A DNA stretch of 64,000 nt from Novosphingobium sp. BW1 (GTDB lineage: Bacteria; Pseudomonadota; Alphaproteobacteria; Sphingomonadales; Sphingomonadaceae): assembly GCF_008107685.1 (NCBI RefSeq), contig NZ_VIRF01000074.1, positions 1 to 64,000 of the forward strand, given 5' to 3'. Shown in pieces: positions 53,565-63,183 of the stretch (position 1 is its first letter; each line of letters begins with the position of its first letter). A model generated the notes under the pieces. It was given only the letters and a program-made list of their open reading frames with translations, searched no databases and was not told the DNA's origin. Made by a program: the position numbers and the translations under genes.

Positions 53565-54362
53565 TTACTCCGCCGGAGCCTCGGCCGGGTCACCTTCCGC
53601 GACTTTCGCATCGCGCCGTTCGGTGAACCACATAAGCAGCAGCGTGCCCTCAAACAGCAGCAGCAGCGGCACCGCAAGGAGGACCTGCGAGATCACGTCG
53701 GGCGGGGTCGCGATCGCGGCCACCACGAAGATCCCGACGATCACGTAGCGGCGTGCGGCCACGGCCTGCGTGCGGGTGACGATCCCGGCGCGGTTGAGCA
53801 GCATCAGCAACACCGGCAGCAGGAAGCTGACGCCGAAGGCGAGGATGAACTGCATGACCAGCGAAAGGTAATCGCCCGTCCCCGGCAGCGCCTCGAGCTG
53901 GAGGCCGCCGGCGCTCCCCTGGAAGCCCAGGAAGAAGTGGAAGGCGGTCGGCATGACCACGTAGTAGGCCAGCGCCGCGCCCATGGTGAAGAGGATCGGG
54001 GTTGCAATCAGGAACGGCAGGAAGGCCTTCTTTTCCTTGGCGTAGAGGCCGGGTGCGATAAAGGCCCAGATCTGGTTGGCGATCACCGGGAAGCTGAAGA
54101 AGAAGGCGGCGAAGACCGCGATCTTCACTTCCACGAAGAAGGCTTCGTAGAGCTTGGTGTAGATCAGCTTGCCTTCACCCGCGGGGAAGGCGGCGGTCAG
54201 CGGGCGAACCAGGAAGCCGAAGATGTCGTCGGCAAAATAGAAGCAGATGCCGAAGGCAACGCCAAAGGCCAGAAACGCGCGCACGAGGCGCGAGCGCAGT
54301 TCGACGAGGTGATCGAGCAGGGGAGCCTGCGAATCGTCGATGTCGGAAATCTTGAAGGCCAT
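53565..54362 (-). CDS. tatC: Sec-independent protein translocase TatC
   Basis: A 265-residue six-helix membrane core of the twin-arginine translocase, which binds RR signal peptides. N-terminal DDSQAPLLDHLVELRSRLVR has the conserved Glu/Arg pair, then the TM1 region AFGVAFGICFYFADDIFGF, FFVEVKIAVFAAFFFSFPVI and FLPVLLMLLNRAGIVTRTQA. It is the last gene of the argS-to-tatC run, 15 nt after tatB. The binding-protein gene in the alcohol locus carries a Tat-like signal that could use it. Confidence 0.95.
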   Translation of the reverse strand: MAFKISDIDDSQAPLLDHLVELRSRLVRAFLAFGVAFGICFYFADDIFGFLVRPLTAAFPAGEGKLIYTKLYEAFFVEVKIAVFAAFFFSFPVIANQIWAFIAPGLYAKEKKAFLPFLIATPILFTMGAALAYYVVMPTAFHFFLGFQGSAGGLQLEALPGTGDYLSLVMQFILAFGVSFLLPVLLMLLNRAGIVTRTQAVAARRYVIVGIFVVAAIATPPDVISQVLLAVPLLLLFEGTLLLMWFTERRDAKVAEGDPAEAPAE

Positions 54363-54377
54363 GGCGCGAATGCTCGA

Positions 54378-54839
54378 TCAGGACGCGGGGCGGGCCGGGT
54401 CGGAGGCCGGCACGGGTTGGGGCTCGGACGCGGGTTCCGGCGTCGCTGCAGGCGGCACAGGACCTACGCCGGAGGGCGTGGACGCCGGTTCAGGCGCGGG
54501 CAGCGCCTCGGGCTCTGCCGGGGCGTCACCCTCGACGTTGTTCGCCTTTTCGGCGTCGGTCTTGGCCTTGCGCGGCGCTTCCATGTCCTCGGCGGTCGGC
54601 AGCTTGGGGGCCGCCTTCATGATCGCCTCGTTCTGTTCGCGCCACTTCTGCTCCATCTCCTCGAGTTCGGCTTCGCGCACCATCGCGTCGATCCCGGCGC
54701 GAAAATGCCCCGTGACCTTGCGCAACTTGCCGATCCAGCGGCCAGCCGTGCGCATCGCCAGGGGCATGTCCTTGGGCCCGATGACGACGACCGCCACGAT
54801 GACGACCATCAGGAGTTCCGTGGCTCCGATATCCAGCAT
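54378..54839 (-). CDS. tatB: Sec-independent protein translocase TatB
   Basis: A 153-residue TatB. The N-terminal hydrophobic helix is MLDIGATELLMVVIVAVVVI with the G-P hinge, then an amphipathic charged helix (RWIGKLRKVTGHFRAGID) and a Pro/Ala/Glu-rich disordered tail (PAPEPASTPSGVGPVPPA). It forms the substrate receptor with TatC. It lies 21 nt downstream of tatA. Confidence 0.93.
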   Translation of the reverse strand: MLDIGATELLMVVIVAVVVIGPKDMPLAMRTAGRWIGKLRKVTGHFRAGIDAMVREAELEEMEQKWREQNEAIMKAAPKLPTAEDMEAPRKAKTDAEKANNVEGDAPAEPEALPAPEPASTPSGVGPVPPAATPEPASEPQPVPASDPARPAS

Positions 54840-54860
54840 AGCCGTATCCGGCCGTCAGGC

Positions 54861-55103
54861 TCAGGCCTGGTCGCTCTTGGTGGTTTCGCTCGCGCTGGGC
54901 GCGGGGTCGGCCGAGGTGATCTGCGCGGGCTTGGCATCCGACTTGGTGGGCTTGGCCTCCTCCTCGTCCTCGTTCATGCCCTGCTTGAAGCTCTTGATGC
55001 CTTTGCCGAAGTCACCCATGATTTCGGAGACCTTGCCGCGACCGAACAGCACGAGCACGATCACAAGGACAATCAGCCAGTGCCAGATCGAGAAGCTACC
55101 CAT
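54861..55103 (-). CDS. tatA: Sec-independent protein translocase TatA
   Basis: An 80-residue TatA. The single TM helix and FG hinge are in [26 protein letters not shown], followed by an amphipathic [13 protein letters not shown] helix and an acidic tail. It polymerises to form the pore-like element. The start at 55103 (MGSFSIW) gives the canonical N-terminus. Confidence 0.94.
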   Translation of the reverse strand: MGSFSIWHWLIVLVIVLVLFGRGKVSEIMGDFGKGIKSFKQGMNEDEEEAKPTKSDAKPAQITSADPAPSASETTKSDQA

Positions 55104-55169
55104 TATCCCAACTCCAAAAATACGTGCGACCGATTCCGGCCCTTCACGGGTCATCTAGGCGTTTTCCAA

Positions 55170-55820
55170 CTAAGTTGAAAGCCTGTCATCGTTTAGACCC
55201 GGTTCGGTCGCAGGAAGGTCACCTTCTTGGGTTTCCGCTGAAATTCCGGGTCGCAATGCGTCCTCTACCATAGCATCATCGACCGCTTCGAGCAGCCCCG
55301 CGGCCCGCAATTCGTCAAATCCAGGCAATTCCTTGCGCGAAGACAGCCCGAAATGGGCGAGAAACGCGTCCGTCGTGGCATAGATCACGGGCCGTCCGGG
55401 CACCTCCCGGCGCCCTGCCGTGCGCACCCAGCCCGCCTCGATCAGCACGTCGAGCGTCCCCTTAGCGGTCTGCACGCCGCGGATAGCCTCGATCTCGGCG
55501 CGGCTGACGGGCTCGTGGTAGGCAACCATGGCCAGGACCTCGGTTGCCGCGCGCGAGAGGCGGCGCACCTCCTCCTTCTCACGGCGCAGGAGGTGGGCCA
55601 GATCGGGTGCGGTTTCGAAGTGCCAGTGGCGTCCCCGCTCAACAAGCCGGATGCCGCGCCCTTGGTAGTGCGCCTGAAGCGCCTGGAGCGCCGGACGCAC
55701 CTCGCCATCGCCCAGGTGCCGCGAGATCTGCTCGGCCGTCATCGGCGCCTCGGCCGCGAAGAGCGTCGCCTCGACCGCGCGCTCCATCTCGCCGGGCGCA
55801 GGAATATCCGGCTCGCTCAT
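55170..55820 (-). CDS. scpB: Segregation and condensation protein B
   Basis: A 216-residue ScpB with paired winged-helix domains: EATLFAAEAPMTAEQISRHL, AATEVLAMVAYHEPVSRAEI, EAIRGVQTAKGTLDVLIEAG and RPVIYATTDAFLAHFGLSSR. It partners ScpA in the SMC condensin complex. Its start overlaps the scpA stop by 4 nt. Confidence 0.93.
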   Translation of the reverse strand: MSEPDIPAPGEMERAVEATLFAAEAPMTAEQISRHLGDGEVRPALQALQAHYQGRGIRLVERGRHWHFETAPDLAHLLRREKEEVRRLSRAATEVLAMVAYHEPVSRAEIEAIRGVQTAKGTLDVLIEAGWVRTAGRREVPGRPVIYATTDAFLAHFGLSSRKELPGFDELRAAGLLEAVDDAMVEDALRPGISAETQEGDLPATEPGLNDDRLST

Positions 55821-56677
55821 GTCGGCAGCGCTCGCACCTGGAGGGGCCCAAAGACGCTCTCTTGCACCAATTCGACCTTGCCCGCCTTCGCAAGCTCCAG
55901 CGCCGCGACGAAACTGGAGGCGAGCGCGGACTTGCGCAACTGCGGATCGGCCCAGTCCTCCTTGGAAGGAGGCACGAATTCGCGCAATTCCATCCAGTCC
56001 AGGGCGACGCCCACCATCGCCGAGACCCGCGCAATCGCACTGTCGAGGCTCATCACCCTACGCTCGCGCACGTGGTGGACGGCGGGCTGGGCACGCAGCT
56101 TCACATCGCCATAGGCGCGCACGAGGTCGAGCCAGGAACACTGCCAGGCGTTACGCTTCTCCACCCGCAGTCCCTCGGGCGCACCGCGCCGGAAAACATC
56201 GCGCCCCAGCCGGTCCCGCCCCATCAGCCGGGCCGCTGCCTCGCGCATGGCGCCCAGGCGCTGGAGGCGCAGTTGCAGGCGCATCGCCAGCTCCTCGGGG
56301 CTGGGATCGGGTTGCTCCTCCTTGGGCAGCAGCAGCGAGGACTTGAGATAGGCGAGCCAGGCCGCCATCACGAGATAGTCCGCCGCGATTTCCAGGCGCA
56401 TCTCGCCCGCCGTGTCGATATAATCGAGATAGGCATCGACGAGTTCGAGGATGGAAATGCGGCGCAGGTCCACCTTCTGGCGCCGCGCGAGATCGAGCAG
56501 GAGGTCGAGCGGCCCTTCCCAGCCCTCGATTTCGATATAGAGCGCCTGGCGGCGCTGTTCGGCGGGCGAAACTGCGTCCCAAACTGCCTCGGCTTCGCCC
56601 AACGCAATACCGGGATCACGCTGGCCCGATCCGCGGAGCTCGGCACGCGAAGGCGAAGGCTCGCCGTCCCCGACCAC
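55817..56677 (-). CDS. scpA: Segregation and condensation protein A
   Basis: A 286-residue kleisin subunit of the SMC complex. The N-terminal block LYIEIEGWEGPLDLLLDLAR with KVDLRRISILELVDAYLDYI and DYLVMAAWLAYLKSSLLLP is diagnostic; the C-terminal winged helix ends FVAALELAKAGKVELVQESV. The GTG start at 56677, 3 nt after nagZ, precedes about 35 non-conserved residues, so a start further in is possible. Confidence 0.93.
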   Translation of the reverse strand: MVGDGEPSPSRAELRGSGQRDPGIALGEAEAVWDAVSPAEQRRQALYIEIEGWEGPLDLLLDLARRQKVDLRRISILELVDAYLDYIDTAGEMRLEIAADYLVMAAWLAYLKSSLLLPKEEQPDPSPEELAMRLQLRLQRLGAMREAAARLMGRDRLGRDVFRRGAPEGLRVEKRNAWQCSWLDLVRAYGDVKLRAQPAVHHVRERRVMSLDSAIARVSAMVGVALDWMELREFVPPSKEDWADPQLRKSALASSFVAALELAKAGKVELVQESVFGPLQVRALPT

Positions 56678-56680
56678 GCC

Positions 56681-57694
56681 TCAGGCGACGCCCTGCGCCA
56701 GAAGCGCTTCGCGCCGGGCGACGAGCGCTGCATGATCACCGGTGCCCGCATCCTCGGGGCAGGACGCCATGGCCCTCTCCAGCCGCGCGCGCGCTTCCGG
56801 CGTGATCGTGGGCAGCGCCTTGGCGATCCCCACCATGTCGTCCATCTTCGCCCAGCAATTGAGCGCGATATCGCAGCCTGCCGCAATCGCGCGCGCGGCG
56901 CGTTCGGGCAACGAGCCCGAAAGCGCCTCCATGTCGAGATCGTCGGTCAGGAGCAGCCCGTCAAAGCCGATGCGCCCGCGGATGATCTCCTGCACCACGA
57001 AGGGCGAGAGCGTGCCCGGATTGTCCGCGTCCCAGGCGGTGTAGCGCACGTGCGCGGTCATGCCGATGGGCGCGTGCGCCAGCGTACGGAAAGGCCGCAG
57101 GTCAACCTCCAGCTCCTCCGCGCTGGCGGTGACGGTGGGCAGTTCCTTGTGGCTATCGGCCATGGCGCGTCCGTGGCCGGGAATGTGCTTGATGCAGCCC
57201 AGCACGCCTGCACGGGCCAGGCCGTCAAGCGTCGCGCGGCCCAAGGCCGCGACGCGCATCGGATCGTGGCCAAAGGCCCGGTCGCCGATGACGTCATGCG
57301 CACCCTTCTGGCGCACGTCGAGCGAAGGGTGGCAATCAACCGTGATGCCCGCTTCGGCAAGATCCAGCCCGAGCGCCTCCCCGTTGGCGCGCGCGGCCTC
57401 GATGGCGGTGGCGGGCGCGTGGTCGTACACGCGGTCGAACACCTCGCCCGGCGGATAGGCGGGCCAGACCGGCGGCTTCATGCGCGCGACGCGCCCGCCT
57501 TCCTGGTCGATGCAGATGAAAAGATCGTCGCGGCCATGCAGATCGCGCAGCGCATCGGTCAGCGCGCGCAGCTGGGCGCGGTCGGCGACATTGCGCCCGA
57601 AGAGAATGTAGCCGGCCGGGTCGGCGTCGCGGAAGAAGGCGGCTTCATCCGCCGTGAGGACGTGCCCCGAAAGGCCGAAAATCGCAGGAACCAT
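56681..57694 (-). CDS. nagZ: Beta-N-acetylhexosaminidase
   Basis: A 337-residue glycoside hydrolase family 3 enzyme cleaving GlcNAc from muropeptides in peptidoglycan recycling. Signatures: AYILFGRNVADRAQLRALTD, LFICIDQEGGRVARMKPP, the catalytic loop KHIPGHGRAMADSHKELP and FDGLLLTDDLDMEALSG with the nucleophile Asp. It lies in the SPOR-nagZ-scpA series typical of sphingomonads. Confidence 0.95.
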   Translation of the reverse strand: MVPAIFGLSGHVLTADEAAFFRDADPAGYILFGRNVADRAQLRALTDALRDLHGRDDLFICIDQEGGRVARMKPPVWPAYPPGEVFDRVYDHAPATAIEAARANGEALGLDLAEAGITVDCHPSLDVRQKGAHDVIGDRAFGHDPMRVAALGRATLDGLARAGVLGCIKHIPGHGRAMADSHKELPTVTASAEELEVDLRPFRTLAHAPIGMTAHVRYTAWDADNPGTLSPFVVQEIIRGRIGFDGLLLTDDLDMEALSGSLPERAARAIAAGCDIALNCWAKMDDMVGIAKALPTITPEARARLERAMASCPEDAGTGDHAALVARREALLAQGVA

Positions 57695-57798
57695 GCCGAT
57701 TTATCGCCCAATCCGCGCAGGCAGGCAAGCCGCGCGCGCGCGCGATGTGTGGACGAGCGCCGGACGGGAACGCTGCCCCGCCTGCGGCGATGCTCCGC

Positions 57799-58743
57799 TC
57801 AGTTCTTGACCTGGCAGGCGAGGCCAGCGCCGCGCATGTCCGCGCAGAGCGCCTTGGCCGCCTTGAGATCGCCCGGAAGCGCCTGAAGACGATAGACCGT
57901 ACCGATGTCGGCCTGGCCCTGCACCACGCGGTGGCTCATATCGCCAAAGGGCGCGTACTGGCCTTTCAGCGTCTGCCAACCCTTTTCTGCCCCCTCGCGC
58001 GATGTGTAGGCGCCGACCTGAACTCCGACGCCGCTTGGCGCGGCGGGCTCTTCTGCCTTGGCCGCAGGCACGGGCTTCGACTGGGGCGCGGCAGCACTGG
58101 ACTCGGCCTCGTCCAGGCCATCAAAGCCTGGCCCGGGAAGTTCCTCCTCGGCGATCTGAGGTGTGCGCGACTGGCCTTCGGCCACCGCGAAGCTGGTGTC
58201 GCCAGTTCCGCTCACGACTTCGCCGCCCGGATTCTCGGGACGGGTCTTGTAGGGTTCCTCGGGCGCCTCGATCACGCCGCCATCCGCGACGAGTTCCTCG
58301 TCCGAGCGCCCGGCGAGCGCCCACAGGATGCCGCCGCCCAAAAGAGCAATGGCCACAAGCGCGGCCAGCAAGAGGATCGTGGTCTGGCCCACCCCACCGC
58401 GTTCGTCCTCGTAGTCCTCATCGTCGCCTTCGAGCCAGGGCAGGCGCATCTCGCCATCGCCCAGATCCAGTTCCCTCGCGCTCTCCGGCGAATCCTGCGT
58501 TGCCGAGCCGAAGCTGGCGGCAACCCCGGCAGCCGGGGCGGCGCCTGGCATGGGGAAGGGATCGGCGTCCTCACCGAAGGGATCGGGCCCGAAGGGATCG
58601 GGCTCGGCACCGGGCGCCTGCGGATCGGTGCCCAGGCCATTGGCGGAGGTCCAGGCCCCTCCCGCACCTGCGCCCGGGCCTGCGCCCGATCCATTTGCCG
58701 CGGACATGCCGTCCTCAGTCCTGTCCGAAGCCCCGTGCGTCAT
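57799..58743 (-). CDS. SPOR-domain membrane protein
   Basis: A 314-residue single-pass protein. It has a Gly/Asp/Pro-rich cytoplasmic N-terminus (about 110 residues), a TM helix (TILLLAALVAIALLGGGILW), an acidic/Pro linker and a C-terminal SPOR domain (SGVGVQVGAYTSREGAEKGW to AGLACQVKN). SPOR binds denuded glycan strands at the division septum, so septal localisation is likely. It begins 3 nt after the argS stop. Confidence 0.88.
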   Translation of the reverse strand: MTHGASDRTEDGMSAANGSGAGPGAGAGGAWTSANGLGTDPQAPGAEPDPFGPDPFGEDADPFPMPGAAPAAGVAASFGSATQDSPESARELDLGDGEMRLPWLEGDDEDYEDERGGVGQTTILLLAALVAIALLGGGILWALAGRSDEELVADGGVIEAPEEPYKTRPENPGGEVVSGTGDTSFAVAEGQSRTPQIAEEELPGPGFDGLDEAESSAAAPQSKPVPAAKAEEPAAPSGVGVQVGAYTSREGAEKGWQTLKGQYAPFGDMSHRVVQGQADIGTVYRLQALPGDLKAAKALCADMRGAGLACQVKN

Positions 58744-58746
58744 AAA

Positions 58747-60495
58747 TCACATTTCCTCCACGGCCTCGACGCCCAGAAGCGCCAGGCCGTTGCGAATGAT
58801 CTGCCCCACCTGCACGGCCAGGAATAGCCGCGCGGATGTAAGGTTAACGTCCGATGCGTTAACAATCCGCTTTTCCGGACTATCGTTACCCAGGTTATAA
58901 TACCCATGGAATGCGGCAGCCAGATCGTGGAGGTAGAACGCCACGCGGTGCGGTTCACGCGCGGCCGCAGCCGCCTCGATCACGCGCGGGAACTGCGCGA
59001 GCAGCTTGGCCAGCTCCAGATCATCCTCGCCCAGGAGCGCGACGTGCTGGGCCGAAGCCACCGTGTCGAGATCGGCCTTGGCCTTGCGCAAGATCGACTG
59101 GATGCGCGCGTGGGCATACTGGACATAGAAGACCGGGTTGTCCTTGCTCGTCTCCACCACCTTGGCAAAATCAAAGTCCATCTGCGCGTCGGGCTTGCGG
59201 GTGAGCATGGTGAAGCGCACCACGTCCTTGCCCACTTCCTCGACCATGTCGGCGATGGTGATGAAGTTGCCCGAACGCTTGGACATCTTGACCGGCTCGC
59301 CGTCGCGCAGGAGCTGGACCATCTGCACCAGCTTGATCTCGAAGGGAGTTGCCTCGCCTTCTGCCCCCGTCATCGCCTTGACCGCGGCCTTGATCCGCTT
59401 GACGGTGCCCGCATGGTCCGCACCCCAGATGTCAACGAGCGCGTCGGCACTCTGCGCCTTCTGGAAGTGGTAGGCGAGGTCGGCGCCGAAGTAGGTCCAG
59501 GTGCCGTCCGACTTCTTGATCGGGCGATCCTGGTCGTCGCCGAACTGGGTCGACTTGAACAGCGGCAGCTCGACCGGCTCCCAGTCCTCGGGCGTCTTGC
59601 CCTTGGGCGCTTCGAGCACGCCGTCATAGACAAGGCCGCGTTCGCGCAGCCACACCTCGGCCTCATCGGGCTTTCCGCTGGCCTGCAGCTCGGCTTCCGA
59701 GCTGAACACGTCATGGCGGATGCCCAGCTGTGCAAGGTCGGCGCGGATCATGTCCATCATCGCAGCGACCGCCTTCACGCGGAACAGGGCCAGCCACTCC
59801 GATTCGGGCGCCTCGGCGTACTGGTCGCCGAACTCTTCAGCGAGCTTTGCGCCCACCGGCTTCAGGTAGTCGCCCGGGTAGAGCCCCTCGGGGATCACCG
59901 CCTCGCCAAGGCCGAGCGCCTCGCGGTAGCGGATGTGCGCCGAGCGGGCGAGGACCTGCACCTGCGCGCCCGCGTCGTTGACGTAGTATTCCTTGATGAC
60001 CTTGTGGCCTGCGTATTCGAGCAGGGTCGCCAGCGCATCGCCGACCACCGCGCCGCGGCAGTGCCCCATGTGCATGGGGCCCGTCGGGTTGGCCGAAACG
60101 TACTCGACGTTGACCTTGCTGCCTCCGCCCAGGGTCGAGCGGCCGTAGTCTGTGCCAAGCGCTGCAATCGCGCCCAGTTCGTCGATCCACGCGGCAGGTG
60201 CCAGGCGCAGGTTGATGAAGCCCGGCCCCGCGATCTCGGCAGAAGTCACCGCATCGAGCTTCGAAAGCTCGGCGACGAGCGCCTCTGCAAGGTCGCGCGG
60301 CTTGATCTTGGCAGGCTTGGCCAGGACCATCGCCGCGTTGGTCGCCAGGTCCCCGTGGGAGGGATCGCGCGGCGGCTCGACCGTGATCGCGCTTCGCTTC
60401 AGTTCGCCCGGCAGGGTTCCGGCGGCTTCCAGCGCGTCGAGTGCGGTCGAAAGGTGGCCTGCAAAGGCAGCGTAAAGGGTCTGGATCGTGGTCAT
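58747..60495 (-). CDS. argS: Arginyl-tRNA synthetase
   Basis: A 582-residue class I synthetase. The HIGH-like motif is in SANPTGPMHMGHCRGAVVGD, the KMSKS-like motif is KMSKRSGNFITIADMV, and the N-terminal tRNA-binding domain and C-terminal DALR domain (VAFYLHDLAAAFHGYYNLGN) are present. The start at 60495 (MTTIQTLYAAF) is family-like; upstream in-frame sequence is not. It heads the run argS, SPOR gene, nagZ, scpA, scpB, tatA, tatB, tatC. Confidence 0.97.
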   Translation of the reverse strand: MTTIQTLYAAFAGHLSTALDALEAAGTLPGELKRSAITVEPPRDPSHGDLATNAAMVLAKPAKIKPRDLAEALVAELSKLDAVTSAEIAGPGFINLRLAPAAWIDELGAIAALGTDYGRSTLGGGSKVNVEYVSANPTGPMHMGHCRGAVVGDALATLLEYAGHKVIKEYYVNDAGAQVQVLARSAHIRYREALGLGEAVIPEGLYPGDYLKPVGAKLAEEFGDQYAEAPESEWLALFRVKAVAAMMDMIRADLAQLGIRHDVFSSEAELQASGKPDEAEVWLRERGLVYDGVLEAPKGKTPEDWEPVELPLFKSTQFGDDQDRPIKKSDGTWTYFGADLAYHFQKAQSADALVDIWGADHAGTVKRIKAAVKAMTGAEGEATPFEIKLVQMVQLLRDGEPVKMSKRSGNFITIADMVEEVGKDVVRFTMLTRKPDAQMDFDFAKVVETSKDNPVFYVQYAHARIQSILRKAKADLDTVASAQHVALLGEDDLELAKLLAQFPRVIEAAAAAREPHRVAFYLHDLAAAFHGYYNLGNDSPEKRIVNASDVNLTSARLFLAVQVGQIIRNGLALLGVEAVEEM

Positions 60496-60581
60496 GATGG
60501 CGCGCGGATAGCCCAAGTTTGCGAAAAGGGGAACAGGCCGTAGCGCCCCCGATCCACGCGCGGCCGCCCGTCCCACGAAAA

Positions 60582-60612
60582 AAGGCAGGCATCCCGGAGG
60601 AGGCCTGCCTTT
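60582..60612 (-). terminator. Terminator of the DUF4168 gene
   Basis: AAGGCAGGC and GCCTGCCTT pair around a 13-nt loop; on the minus strand TTTTTTCG follows. It lies 110 nt beyond the DUF4168 stop. Confidence 0.8.
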
Positions 60613-60722
60613 TCCCTGCCTCCCGGCCCGCCCGTATCAGAGGGGCAAATGGCGGGAAGGAAGCAGCCGGGAGACGCAGCGGCCCCCCGGTCCATGCGGC
60701 CCGGCAAGGCCGCCGCATTGCA

Positions 60723-61079
60723 TCACGGATTGCCGGTTGCGGCCGACTGGATGCGCTGCATGAGGGTCGTGTCGCTGCGCGAAGCGACCGCGATCTGGTT
60801 GAACTTCTCAGGGGACAGGCCCGAGCTCTGGACGGCGCCAGCCATCTTGGCCTGCTTTTCCTCGGCCGAAACTGCGGTGTCCTTCTGGATGTTCTGGATG
60901 CTGACCGCGGCGGTGGCAAACTGCTTCACCTCCTGGTCGCTGAAATCCGCGCTCGAGGCCGCGGCGCCGGGGGCCTGCTGGGGAGCAGGTTGCGGCGCGC
61001 TCTGGGCCTGGACGGCACCGCCGGTTGCGACGGCGCCAAGGGCTGCGGTGCCCGCAAGGGCAAGCTTCATGCGGTTCAT
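60723..61079 (-). CDS. DUF4168 secreted protein
   Basis: A 118-residue protein with a Sec signal (MKLALAGTAALGAVATGGAV to VQAQ), a short Pro/Ala linker and a DUF4168 helical domain (FSDQEVKQFATAAVSIQNIQ, GLSPEKFNQIAVASRSDTTL). The family is periplasmic with unknown function. It is a single gene bounded by a good terminator; the 378-bp region upstream (61080-61457) contains repeat copy 7. Confidence 0.85.
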   Translation of the reverse strand: MNRMKLALAGTAALGAVATGGAVQAQSAPQPAPQQAPGAAASSADFSDQEVKQFATAAVSIQNIQKDTAVSAEEKQAKMAGAVQSSGLSPEKFNQIAVASRSDTTLMQRIQSAATGNP

Positions 61080-61273
61080 GTCGTTCTCCGATCGTTTTCG
61101 TCACGTTCGAGCCTCAATTTCGGCACGCGAAGCCTCGATGCAAGCGCGCACCTGACACCGCGTGGCTCTCCAGAGACAAAACGAACCCGTTGACAAACAG
61201 GCAACAAATTGCGCTGGCAGACCGTTCTCCAGCCGCGACAAATTGGAGGCGACAACAGAAGGACAAGACCTTT

Positions 61274-61389
61274 CCAAGGGGCCATCGCCCCTTGACACGC
61301 GGCAACGGCGACCTCCCGCTTCTCTGCCCCGGTGCCGCGCGGGAGGTGCGGTCGACATTATGGGGAGCTGGAAGACGATGGCCCTCGGA
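61274..61389 (+). repeat. Palindromic interspersed repeat, copy 7
   Basis: Hairpin A is CCAAGGGGCCATCGCCCCTTG, inner arms CGACCTCCCGC and GCGGGAGGTGCGGTCG pair, and the B side is GGAAGACGATGGCCCTCGG with its left arm diverged. It lies between the divergent DUF4168 and bestrophin genes, so here it is not at a 3' end. Confidence 0.82.
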
Positions 61390-61457
61390 ACCCTCTTTCT
61401 GATTGGATAGGTTTTCCACCCCCGGCGCGATTCGCGTCCCATCCAGAGCCCTGCCTG

Positions 61458-62357
61458 ATGATCGTACGCAACACTCCCTGCTTCCGCGATGTGCTGATCG
61501 CCACTCGCGGCTCGATCCTGCCCCAGATCCTGCGCCCGCTGCTGGTCGTGCTGGCGGCATCGCTGATTGCCGTGCTGATCGGACAGGCCGCGCCATCCTG
61601 GCTGGCCCCGCTCCACGCAATGCCCTTCACCCTGATCGGCCTCTCGCTCTCCATCTTCATGAGCTTTCGCAACACGGTGTGCTACAACCGCTGGTGGGAA
61701 GGCCGCCAGCTGTGGGGGCGGCTCATCAACGCCGCGCGCAGTTTCGCGCGCCAGACCGCGGCGCTCGAACGCGCGCACGCCGCCCCGCTGCTCGAAACGC
61801 TGGCTGGCTTCACCGCGGGACTTGCCGCGCGCCTTCGCGAGGAGGACGAGGTCACCGCCATCGCCCGCTACGCTGCGCGCGACGCAGACTGGACAGGCGC
61901 GCCCAATCCCACCGACGCGGTCCTGCGCGCGGTCGGCATGGGCTGCCGCGCGCTCACCGACGCGCGCGTTATCGATGCCATCCACTACTCGGTGCTGGAA
62001 AGCCAGCTCAGCGAGATGGCCTCGGTCCAGGGTGGGTGCGAGCGGATCAAGGCAACGCCGGTGCCCTTCTCCTATTCGCTGCTGCTCCACCGCACGGCCT
62101 ATGCCTTCTGCCTGCTCCTGCCCTTCGCGCTGGTCCCGCAGCTGGGCTGGTGGGCGCCCTTCCCCGCCTTCCTTGTCGCCTATGCCTTCTTTGGCCTCGA
62201 TGCGCTGGGCGACCAGCTCAGCGATCCCTTCGGCCGCGACGAGAACGACCTGCCGCTTGCCGCCATGGTCCGCACCATCGAGCGCGACCTCCTCCACGCC
62301 GCAGGCCACCGCGAACTTCCCCCTGTCATCGAGCCGGACGGCTACGTGCTGAACTGA
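61458..62357 (+). CDS. Bestrophin family ion channel
   Basis: A 299-residue bacterial bestrophin-like membrane protein. Family features: FMSFRNTVCYNRWWEGRQLW (the conserved RW-WE block), LLLHRTAYAFCLLLPFALVP, and the acidic cluster FFGLDALGDQLSDPFGRDEN, which is the Ca-clasp-like bestrophin signature. Four or so TM segments are present. It probably conducts anions or cations. The ATG at 61458 lies 14 codons after an in-frame alternative; the ribosome site is weak. Confidence 0.88.
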   Translation: MIVRNTPCFRDVLIATRGSILPQILRPLLVVLAASLIAVLIGQAAPSWLAPLHAMPFTLIGLSLSIFMSFRNTVCYNRWWEGRQLWGRLINAARSFARQTAALERAHAAPLLETLAGFTAGLAARLREEDEVTAIARYAARDADWTGAPNPTDAVLRAVGMGCRALTDARVIDAIHYSVLESQLSEMASVQGGCERIKATPVPFSYSLLLHRTAYAFCLLLPFALVPQLGWWAPFPAFLVAYAFFGLDALGDQLSDPFGRDENDLPLAAMVRTIERDLLHAAGHRELPPVIEPDGYVLN

Positions 62358-62508
62358 AGCGCCCTGCACATCTGATGCATCATTTCGGCCACACTCTGGC
62401 AAAAGACATTGAAATCAAAATCGGTTAACTACTCTTTTGCCGAGACGACGTCATAGCCCTGCCACGAAGATCTCATGTCGAGATTTTCCTGAAACGGGGG
62501 CTCTTCCA

Positions 62509-63183
62509 TTGAAACGCATCGCGACGACTTTCTTCCTGGCTTCGATATTGGCATCCACCGCGCACGCTCAGGACACCGTTCCGGGCGACACCTATCGCAA
62601 TCCCCTGGCAACACAGGCCGCACCTGCCCTCCTTCCTGCAGCTCCGACGAGGCGCAACGCCGTTCTTCGCGCGGGAACTCCGATTCAGTTCCGCCTGCTC
62701 GAAGAGATCACCACCAAGAAGAAGGCCGCAAAGGTCGGACAGCGCTTCCAGCTGGAGGTAGCCGCACCTGTCGAAGTGAACGGCGTCCAGATCATTCCGG
62801 CAGGTTCTCCGGCCTGGGGCGAACTCACGAGCGTTCGGAACAAGGGCATGTGGGGCAAGTCGGGAAAGCTTGAAGCCCGGCTCCTGTACTTGCGCGTCGA
62901 CGGCCGCCAAATCCGCCTGACCGGGAACTTCGATGACAAGGGCGTCACCGGAACGGCCGGGGTGGTCGGGGCCATCGCGCTCGTTCCCGTGGCCGGTTTC
63001 TTCATGACCGGGACCAGCGCCGTTCTTCCCAGGGGCGGCCAGGTCGGCGGCTTCATCGACGAAGACGTCGAACTTGCCTTCGCGGCGCAGCCCGTCGCCC
63101 CCCTCCAGGTTCCCCTGCCCCAGGGCGGCGAAACAGGTACTGGCGAACCGGCCCTCGACGCCGCGGCAGCCCCCGTCTCCTGA
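62509..63183 (+). CDS. Secreted hypothetical protein, TTG start
   Basis: A 224-residue protein likely starting at TTG 62509, which puts the signal peptide (LKRIATTFFLASILASTAHA) at the N-terminus; earlier in-frame codons lack this. The mature part has TPIQFRLLEEITTKKKAAKV, VNGVQIIPAGSPAWGELTSV and GKLEARLLYLRVDGRQIRLT, a beta-rich arrangement recalling TrbI/VirB10-type beta-barrel pieces but without other conjugation genes. It ends with a Pro/Gly/Ala tail. Unknown function. Confidence 0.7.
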   Translation: MKRIATTFFLASILASTAHAQDTVPGDTYRNPLATQAAPALLPAAPTRRNAVLRAGTPIQFRLLEEITTKKKAAKVGQRFQLEVAAPVEVNGVQIIPAGSPAWGELTSVRNKGMWGKSGKLEARLLYLRVDGRQIRLTGNFDDKGVTGTAGVVGAIALVPVAGFFMTGTSAVLPRGGQVGGFIDEDVELAFAAQPVAPLQVPLPQGGETGTGEPALDAAAAPVS